A stretch of 10,186 nucleotides of DNA from Desulfuromusa sp. (GTDB lineage Bacteria > Desulfobacterota > Desulfuromonadia > Desulfuromonadales > Geopsychrobacteraceae): assembly GCA_021647765.1 (NCBI GenBank), contig JAKIUD010000092.1, forward strand, positions 1 through 10,186, written 5' to 3'. Below, piece by piece: positions 6,001 to 10,186 of the stretch. How positions within the stretch are numbered: position 1 is the stretch's first letter; each line of letters begins with the position of its first letter. The notes beneath the pieces were generated by a model. It searched no databases and was not told the DNA's origin. It saw only the letters and a list, made by a program, of their open reading frames with translations. The position numbers and the translations under genes were made by a program.

Positions 6001-7328
6001 CAAAGCAGATCTATCCCTGCCGGCAACAACGGAAACGAGGGCAAATTTTCCCGCTTAATTCCAGCAAACTGCAATGCTATCAGCAACATTTTGGCATAAG
6101 TTTCGGAACTCACCGGAGCAAAGCCGTGAGCCAGCAAAGACATATTACGAATCCCCAGAACCTTTTCCAACTCCGCCGCCGACTCGAGATAGGCGTTACC
6201 CAATGGGTCATCCAGACTTGCCAGTAAAGCATAGCTGCGTCCCAAAGGAATTTGAATTTTACCGGTAAAAACATTCAGGGAGTAATCACGCAGACCCGAA
6301 TGAAGGGATTCTGGCACCTTGCTGAGGTCAAGATCAGAGTTGTCAAGTTCATAAACTGTTTTCAGGCGAATCTTTGCTATTTTTTCGATGACACTGTAAA
6401 GCCGAGCCACAGCATCGTCATACTTATACTCAATCTCACCCCGCCTGGTCGCATTGGCAAGTAAATCAGCAATAAATGTCTGACCATCAACATTAATATT
6501 TGCTGAAAGTTGTTGCTGTTCTTTTTTGGAAGGATTAGGTTTAAATAGCAGAGTATCCCGTAAAAGGGTATCCAGCCGTTGTTGACACACAACCAACTGT
6601 TGCAAAAACACTTTTAACTCAACACTCGAATGCCCCTGAATAAACGGTCTCAGCTCGCCGATTCCCCGCTGCAACAAGCCACCAGCCCTCTTATAGTCAA
6701 AGTTATCCCACTTATAAAGTCCGGCGGAAACATGCTGTAAACCAGTAAAAAAAGGCTGACTCTCCTCAACTCGCACCGCCGTTTTTTTGGCAAGGCTTTC
6801 TACTTCACGATAGCTGCAACGGTTGAACAACAGGCGGATTTCCTGCAAATCATTGACCGCCAGAACGTCCCAGGGATTTTTCCGGTAGAGCATCTGCTCC
6901 CTGCCGTTAATAACGACCCCCAGATTATCCTTATCCCTGGCAGTTCCGCCAATATAACTGAAAGGGCAACCAAACCTTGACAAGCACAGCACCAGCGCCG
7001 CCGACATGGTTTTGGTACCGCCGGTGTAATCGCCCTGCAATACTGAATAATCGAGATCCCATTTTGCCAGCAATTCTGGCAACCGTCGCAACAACACCCG
7101 TACCGAAGCCTGTAAATCCTCCCCATTTTCTGTTTCGATAATCTCGTGATCGACCAGGCGATAATTTAATTCTGGCTCAACTCCATGACGAACTATTTTA
7201 CGGCTATCACGCGACGTAAAATAGATAACATAAGCGGGCTTCTGGCTATTTATACTGTAAATAACCGGCTCCGCAGAACCACCAACTGAAACCAACAAAA
7301 CATGTTTCTTATTATTCTTCTGTTCCAT
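6000..7328 (-). CDS. CARF-HEPN CRISPR-associated protein (TIGR02710/Csm6-like RNase)
   Basis: A 442-residue protein. The N-terminal CARF domain opens with LLVSVGGSAEPVIYSI and has the ligand motif GDYTGGTKTMSAAL at about residues 99-112. The C-terminal part contains YDDAVARLYSVIEKIAKIRL, which I recognise from the TIGR02710 CRISPR family. It ends with RNMSLLAH, an R-x6-H HEPN motif (R394, H401) expected to form the RNase active site. Such proteins degrade RNA when cyclic oligoadenylate made by Cas10 binds CARF. I chose ATG 7328 (AGGA eight bases upstream, 11 bases after the cas2 stop). A GTG at 7343 would add five residues and overlap cas2, but lacks a ribosome site. The gene is fourth in the operon and its stop overlaps the HD gene start by one base. 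Confidence 0.87.
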   Translation of the reverse strand: MEQKNNKKHVLLVSVGGSAEPVIYSINSQKPAYVIYFTSRDSRKIVRHGVEPELNYRLVDHEIIETENGEDLQASVRVLLRRLPELLAKWDLDYSVLQGDYTGGTKTMSAALVLCLSRFGCPFSYIGGTARDKDNLGVVINGREQMLYRKNPWDVLAVNDLQEIRLLFNRCSYREVESLAKKTAVRVEESQPFFTGLQHVSAGLYKWDNFDYKRAGGLLQRGIGELRPFIQGHSSVELKVFLQQLVVCQQRLDTLLRDTLLFKPNPSKKEQQQLSANINVDGQTFIADLLANATRRGEIEYKYDDAVARLYSVIEKIAKIRLKTVYELDNSDLDLSKVPESLHSGLRDYSLNVFTGKIQIPLGRSYALLASLDDPLGNAYLESAAELEKVLGIRNMSLLAHGFAPVSSETYAKMLLIALQFAGIKRENLPSFPLLPAGIDLL

Positions 7329-7339
7329 CTCATCAATCC

Positions 7340-7615
7340 TCACAACACCAAAAAACCCCTATCCTCAACAACCAAATTTTCGCCAACAACATACCACAAA
7401 TAATCACACTGTTTACAAAGGGGGAAATATTTAACCCCATCTTCGAGAAAATCCATCTCCGCTTCAGTCCGGTCACGCAGTTCCCGAAATTGTGCCAGGG
7501 AAACATCCGCTTCAAAAATTGATCGCTGAACCCGCAAACCGTAATCAAGCATAACTTTGGCAACCCGCTGCAAGCGTCTACCATTGGCAATATCGTAGGT
7601 AATCAACATATTCAT
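7340..7615 (-). CDS. cas2: Cas2, second copy (cas2B)
   Basis: A 91-residue Cas2: first strand MLITYDIA with the conserved Asp (D8), then LDYGLRVQRSIFEADV, the usual Cas2 helix-strand block, a CKQC motif at 67-70, and a C-terminal strand ending GFLVL. Cas2 bridges Cas1 dimers in the spacer-integration complex. It has the same length as the neighbouring copy and the cysteines at identical positions, but only roughly a quarter of positions match by eye, so the duplication is old or the two were acquired separately. The ATG at 7615 follows AGGGGGG closely; a second ATG two codons later has better spacing and could be the true start. The gene begins eight bases after the stop of the first cas2. 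Confidence 0.88.
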   Translation of the reverse strand: MNMLITYDIANGRRLQRVAKVMLDYGLRVQRSIFEADVSLAQFRELRDRTEAEMDFLEDGVKYFPLCKQCDYLWYVVGENLVVEDRGFLVL

Positions 7616-7623
7616 ATTCCCCC

Positions 7624-7899
7624 CTAACAAATGAGAAATTCCATTTGGGTAACCTTAATCCCTAACCCAGAGACACACACCCGCTTTTGGCAACGGGAGC
7701 AGATACGATAAACTCGCAAGGAATCGGTTTTAGGATCAAGCAACGCTTTGGCGGTAGCGACAATAACCTGCAACGCCTCCAGGTCAACCTGACACTCGAA
7801 TACCGATTTCTGGGTATTCAAACCATACTCTTTAAGAAACTTGTGCAATCTGGTGCGAGCTTTATTGGAAGAGACATCGTAAGCAATAATTGCCAGCAT
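7624..7899 (-). CDS. cas2: Cas2, first copy (cas2A)
   Basis: A 91-residue Cas2 with strand MLAIIAYDVS (D8), the block LKEYGLNTQKSVFECQV, YRICSRCQKR (C67, C70) and a C-terminal tail MEFLIC. The YRIC-x-x-C-x-K segment is the more typical Cas2 form, so this copy probably represents the standard partner of Cas1. The ATG at 7899 is seven bases after the cas1 stop and has only a weak GAAG site, suggesting coupled translation with cas1. Its C-terminal tail is a beta strand of the kind Cas2 proteins use to contact Cas1 or each other. Confidence 0.93.
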   Translation of the reverse strand: MLAIIAYDVSSNKARTRLHKFLKEYGLNTQKSVFECQVDLEALQVIVATAKALLDPKTDSLRVYRICSRCQKRVCVSGLGIKVTQMEFLIC

Positions 7900-7906
7900 A
7901 ACGACT

Positions 7907-9070
7907 TCATTTCAGCAGCAAGGGTTGGTATTCGATTATTTCCCCCTCAACCACCCGGCGGTACTGGCGCACCTGAAAAACCAGCGCTTCAGCATAAGAG
8001 ATCCGTTTTTCTGCCAGGGGATGATAAAATTCTGTTGCCAGTTTGCGCTCAAAAGCGGTTAAAACCTGGCGAAATGCACTTGGAGTTAATTTGATCTTCC
8101 ACTTGTCGCCGGTCGCTGCCGTTTCGGCAGAATCGAGGGTCTGCTGCGAAGGGATATCAAATACCGCCTCACCATCACAACTGTTCATCTGTCCAAGCGG
8201 ATCATTCAACACCGCGACTAGGTCAGCTGCAGAATCATTGACTTTTAACTGTGATTGCGCCAGTCGTTCTGGCTCTATCCGTTCAAAATCCCCTTCCTGC
8301 AAACTCCGCAAATTAAACAGCGACAGAGTCAAGGTATCAGCCAGGATCGCCCGGAACTCCTCGACCAGATCCAGCGGCAACGCCTGACGCCCGTAGTCAC
8401 TCCGATGCAGTACGCCAGGATAAGGGTCAAGACCAGCAATTCTGATCGCCGCATAAACCCGGTTGATCAACATGGTATAAAGCAGCGAAAGCACCGAATT
8501 GACCGGATCTGTCGGGGGACGGCGAACCCGCCGAGTAAATCCGAAATCGTGGTCAAGCCCCAACCGAAAACCAGAAAAATAGGCCGAGGCGGCACTCCCT
8601 TCATACCCCATCAGCACATCAATGGATGCCGCCGCCGAAAGATTATCCAAACTATGACGAACTTGCTGGATACATGGCTCCACCGCACGGTTTTTACGCG
8701 TCCGAGCAATCCGCTGCAACACAGTAATCATGTTCAAAAACTTGCCACGGAGTAATTGACGCGATACCCGCAAACAAAACTCCTGATCATCCAACAACAA
8801 AAATTGTTTTTTCCGCAAAAATATATTTTTCGATTCAGAAGAAGATAAACGCCCAAGATAACGCCCATCGAAACGGAGAAAAACTGTATCAATCTCCTCT
8901 CTCAGCAAAAAAGCCAAAGCCGATGCCGTAAGTTCGACCCGACCACAGATGATAAGTTGCTGTAATTTATAGGTAAACAAGGTGTGATGAGTGGCACCAT
9001 CTTTTTTAACCAGCAGATGTCGCCCTTCTTTGACGATTTTTGCCCCCTGTGTTGTCACATAAACAACCAT
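7907..9070 (-). CDS. cas1: Cas1 spacer-acquisition integrase
   Basis: A 387-residue Cas1, longer than the usual 320-340. The N-terminal beta domain begins VVYVTTQGAKIVKEG. The catalytic domain shows the metal ligands E157 in MGYEGSAASAYF, H222 in GVLHRSDYGRQALPLD, and E237 with D234 in LPLDLVEEFR. Cas1 inserts new spacers at the leader end of CRISPR arrays as a complex with Cas2. Extra length comes from about 55 residues near 270-325, a Ser/Asp-rich stretch between the NLRSL-EGDF block and WKIKLTPSAF. The ATG at 9070 has a strong AAGGAGG site four bases upstream, but both lie inside a palindrome (9068-9097). It is the first gene of the operon; cas2A follows after seven bases. Confidence 0.95.
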   Translation of the reverse strand: MVVYVTTQGAKIVKEGRHLLVKKDGATHHTLFTYKLQQLIICGRVELTASALAFLLREEIDTVFLRFDGRYLGRLSSSESKNIFLRKKQFLLLDDQEFCLRVSRQLLRGKFLNMITVLQRIARTRKNRAVEPCIQQVRHSLDNLSAAASIDVLMGYEGSAASAYFSGFRLGLDHDFGFTRRVRRPPTDPVNSVLSLLYTMLINRVYAAIRIAGLDPYPGVLHRSDYGRQALPLDLVEEFRAILADTLTLSLFNLRSLQEGDFERIEPERLAQSQLKVNDSAADLVAVLNDPLGQMNSCDGEAVFDIPSQQTLDSAETAATGDKWKIKLTPSAFRQVLTAFERKLATEFYHPLAEKRISYAEALVFQVRQYRRVVEGEIIEYQPLLLK

Positions 9071-9097
9071 GATTCCTCCTTTTTTGGAGTAATCATG
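9068..9097 (-). promoter_or_regulatory. Palindrome covering the cas1 ribosome site and start codon
   Basis: Read on the minus strand, CATGATTACTCC is followed by six A and then GGAGGAATCATG: 12-base arms with a single mismatch. The second arm contains the cas1 Shine-Dalgarno (GGAGG) and the ATG itself. In RNA the hairpin would hide both; in DNA it would be a dyad operator. The arrangement is near-symmetric, so the plus strand also reads GGAG-TAATC-ATG. Confidence 0.55.
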
Positions 9098-9208
9098 CAG
9101 AAAAAAAGACCATTTGACCAGAACAGCAATGTTGCAGAGAAAGACAGTTGATAATGGAAAACCAGGTAAAACAAAACTTAGTTCGGGGGGGAGGGTTGGA
9201 TAATAGGT

Positions 9209-9225
9209 AAAACACCTTCGGTGTT
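9209..9225 (-). terminator. Weak candidate terminator after the toxin gene
   Basis: On the minus strand AACACC-GAA-GGTGTT forms a perfect 6-bp stem with a three-base loop, followed by TTA. The T-tract is very short, so termination would be partial. If it is leaky, the toxin-antitoxin transcript could read on into cas1. Confidence 0.3.
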
Positions 9226-9274
9226 GCCACCATTGCCGTTATTGTTTAGTCATCTCATGCTTTTTTGCGATGCC

Positions 9275-9299
9275 AGCAATTTTAGCTTATTGCTTTTTT
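9275..9299 (+). terminator. Candidate rho-independent terminator, plus strand
   Basis: AGCAAT-TTTAGCTT-ATTGCT followed by a run of T to 9299. The stem is only 6 bp and AT-rich, but the T-run is clear. No gene is known to end before it on the plus strand; it could end a short transcript from the region upstream of cas1. Confidence 0.3.
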
Positions 9300-9353
9300 C
9301 TGTGTCCTCAGTAGCGAACCTTGTCTTGAACCGTCTCTTTATCAGAACCAACA

Positions 9354-9752
9354 TCAGGTTTTCATAATCCTAATTGGAAACTTTTCCAGTTCCTTATCAA
9401 TACTGGCAAGACAGACTTTTTCCAACTTTGCCTGTGCAGCGAGCATGCGATCAAATGGATCACGATGTGCCAAATTCCATTCCCCGGAAAGTTGTGCATG
9501 CTCAGGAGTAATCACAAGGGGGTGAAATCCAGCTTTTTCAATCCATACTGGAACATTTTTTGCCACTTGTGCCGCTTCTGGCAACTTTCCCAAGCGATAT
9601 TTTGTTGAAATTTCCCACACCGAAGCTGAACTTACCAGAATTGTGTTAGCTGGATTTGAAATAGTATCCCGTATCTCCACTGGTAACTTTGGATCATCAA
9701 AAAGCCACCAGAGAAAGATATGAGTATCAAGCAATACCGTTACTTCTCCCAC
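9354..9752 (-). CDS. vapC: PIN-domain toxin (VapC-like ribonuclease)
   Basis: A 132-residue PIN-domain protein with the acidic metal-binding set intact: D9 in LLDTHIFLWW, E47 in SASVWEIS, D98 and D101 in HRDPFDRMLAAQA, and D119 in LASIDKEL. LLDTHIFLWW together with HRDPFDRML marks the subgroup often annotated as PIN toxins paired with Phd/YefM-type antitoxins. Such toxins are Mg-dependent RNases that cut tRNA or rRNA. The start is GTG 9752 with AGGAG eight bases upstream, which overlaps the antitoxin gene by 13 bases, the usual order with the antitoxin first. The length is normal and nothing indicates inactivation. The target RNA is unknown. Confidence 0.92.
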   Translation of the reverse strand: MGEVTVLLDTHIFLWWLFDDPKLPVEIRDTISNPANTILVSSASVWEISTKYRLGKLPEAAQVAKNVPVWIEKAGFHPLVITPEHAQLSGEWNLAHRDPFDRMLAAQAKLEKVCLASIDKELEKFPIRIMKT

Positions 9753-9964
9753 GCCTCTAACTCCTGATCCGGTAATGGTTCAAAAAAATCTGCAGTCACG
9801 GAACCTTTAGCAATTCCAGGAGTACGCTTTTCAACTGGAGCAAAAGGAACCAGTTTTGCGTAAGGCTTTCCTGCCTTGGCGATAATAATCTCTTCACCGG
9901 TATGAGCGCGAGATAATAACCGGGAAAATTGTGTTTTTGCTTCATGGACATTTATCGTTTGCAT
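9740..9964 (-). CDS. phd: Phd/YefM-family antitoxin
   Basis: A 74-residue antitoxin. Residues 1-50 are the Phd/YefM DNA-binding and dimer domain: MQTINVHEAKTQFSRLLSRA, then GEEIIIAKAGKPYAKLVPF. The C-terminal tail, with acidic residues FFEPLPDQELEAWEK, would wrap the toxin and block its active site. The ATG at 9964 has GGAGG seven bases upstream. It overlaps the toxin start by 13 bases, so the pair is translationally coupled. Antitoxins of this family repress their own promoter, and repeats that could serve as operators lie just upstream. The pair sits directly upstream of the CRISPR operon on the same strand. Confidence 0.93.
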   Translation of the reverse strand: MQTINVHEAKTQFSRLLSRAHTGEEIIIAKAGKPYAKLVPFAPVEKRTPGIAKGSVTADFFEPLPDQELEAWEK

Positions 9965-10021
9965 AGGTCTACCTCCCTTAGTCTACAGGCTTAGTCTACC
10001 ACTTATCCCCCATGACCACAA
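9964..10021 (-). promoter_or_regulatory. Candidate promoter and operator of the toxin-antitoxin pair
   Basis: On the minus strand TTGTGG (10021-10016) and TAGACT (9998-9993) are separated by exactly 17 bases, a plausible sigma-70 promoter of modest match. GTAGACTAAG occurs twice (9999-9990 and 9986-9977) and a third related GTAGACCTA runs into the start codon (about 9972-9964). The repeats overlap the -10 box and the ribosome site, which fits autoregulation by the antitoxin. This is inferred from layout only. Confidence 0.4.
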
Positions 10022-10186
10022 ATATAATTGAATGGGTAATGGGTAATGGATAGTTGACACTGGATATTTCATATAGTGGCACAGCCCACAAGAAAATTGT
10101 CGAGCAAATGGCTCTGGGTTAGCTGAGCCCTATTGTTGTTTCAAAAATATGCAGTTGCTTGAGGGATTTGGGAACTGCCAGGTTTG
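10022..10186. other. Non-coding right end with a heptamer repeat
   Basis: The heptamer AATGGGT is repeated at 10031-10048 (two full copies and one partial). A short stem GGCTC/GAGCC lies near 10110-10130. No open frame with a ribosome site and no recognisable RNA gene is visible up to the window edge. Confidence 0.35.

Larger units (their letters stand above)
9098..9353. other. Gap between cas1 and the toxin gene: hairpins, no supported protein gene, no CRISPR repeats
   Basis: This stretch must hold the cas1 operon promoter unless transcription comes from the toxin-antitoxin genes, but I see no convincing -35/-10 pair. There is no recurring 25-40 base unit, so no CRISPR array. Two hairpins are listed separately. 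On the plus strand an 18-codon frame (9095-9151) starts from the symmetric GGAG-ATG half of the palindrome; its product is not recognisable. Confidence 0.4.

Noticed and set aside
5772..6227. Plus-strand open frame opposite the HD and CARF-HEPN genes
   Set aside because: Antisense shadow of two clear genes, with low-complexity Gln/His-rich translation and no family signal.
7329..7343. GTG at 7343 as start of the CARF-HEPN gene
   Set aside because: It overlaps the cas2B stop and has no ribosome site, while ATG 7328 has AGGA at a suitable distance.
8043..8755. Two plus-strand open frames opposite cas1
   Set aside because: They lie wholly inside cas1, whose catalytic residues are all accounted for on the other strand.
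9071..10186. CRISPR array
   Set aside because: I looked for a recurring 25-40 base unit and for GTTTCAAT/ATTGAAAC-type repeat ends; only unrelated short repeats were found.

Overview
The window looks like a piece of a moderate-GC Gram-negative chromosome. I would guess a Desulfuromonadales-type deltaproteobacterium, from the Fur and CcdA/TlpA pairing, the AEC carrier and the CRISPR protein families, but this is inference and not proved by any marker gene.

Left part (1-2340, mostly minus strand). The window opens with the C-terminal end of an IS1595-like transposase (plus strand). It is followed by a Fur-family metalloregulator, a CcdA-type thiol-reducing membrane protein and a TlpA/ResA-type thioredoxin lipoprotein. 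The last two form a tight two-gene operon, transcribed lipoprotein first, for extracytoplasmic thiol reduction and cytochrome c maturation.

Middle (2122-4263). About 580 bases without a convincing gene hold several inverted repeats and one strong rho-independent terminator, possibly the 3' end of a small RNA. Then comes a plus-strand pair: an AEC-family permease and a short PrmA-like methyltransferase that lacks the N-terminal L11-binding domain.

Right-centre (4284-9070, minus strand). This is a six-gene CRISPR-associated operon transcribed in the order cas1, cas2 (copy A), cas2 (copy B), a CARF-HEPN protein of the TIGR02710/Csm6-like kind, a free-standing HD-domain protein resembling the HD part of CCA-adding enzymes, and a Card1/Can2-like CARF-PD-(D/E)XK nuclease. 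It combines spacer acquisition with two cyclic-oligoadenylate-type effectors. No cas10, csm/cmr gene, cas6 or CRISPR repeat lies inside the window, so the signal-producing complex must be elsewhere or absent. The HD gene is the least explained member: it overlaps the CARF-HEPN gene by one base (TGATG). The HD domain of bacterial CCA enzymes is known for 2',3'-cyclic phosphodiesterase activity, which would suit the products of HEPN RNases or ring nucleases. The cas1 start codon and Shine-Dalgarno sequence lie in one arm of a 30-bp near-perfect palindrome, a candidate control point for the operon.

Right end (9071-10186). A Phd-type antitoxin and a PIN-domain (VapC-like) toxin form a minus-strand toxin-antitoxin pair upstream of cas1. 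Three GTAGAC-containing direct repeats lie in its promoter region. The last 170 bases carry a short heptamer repeat and no gene that I can support.
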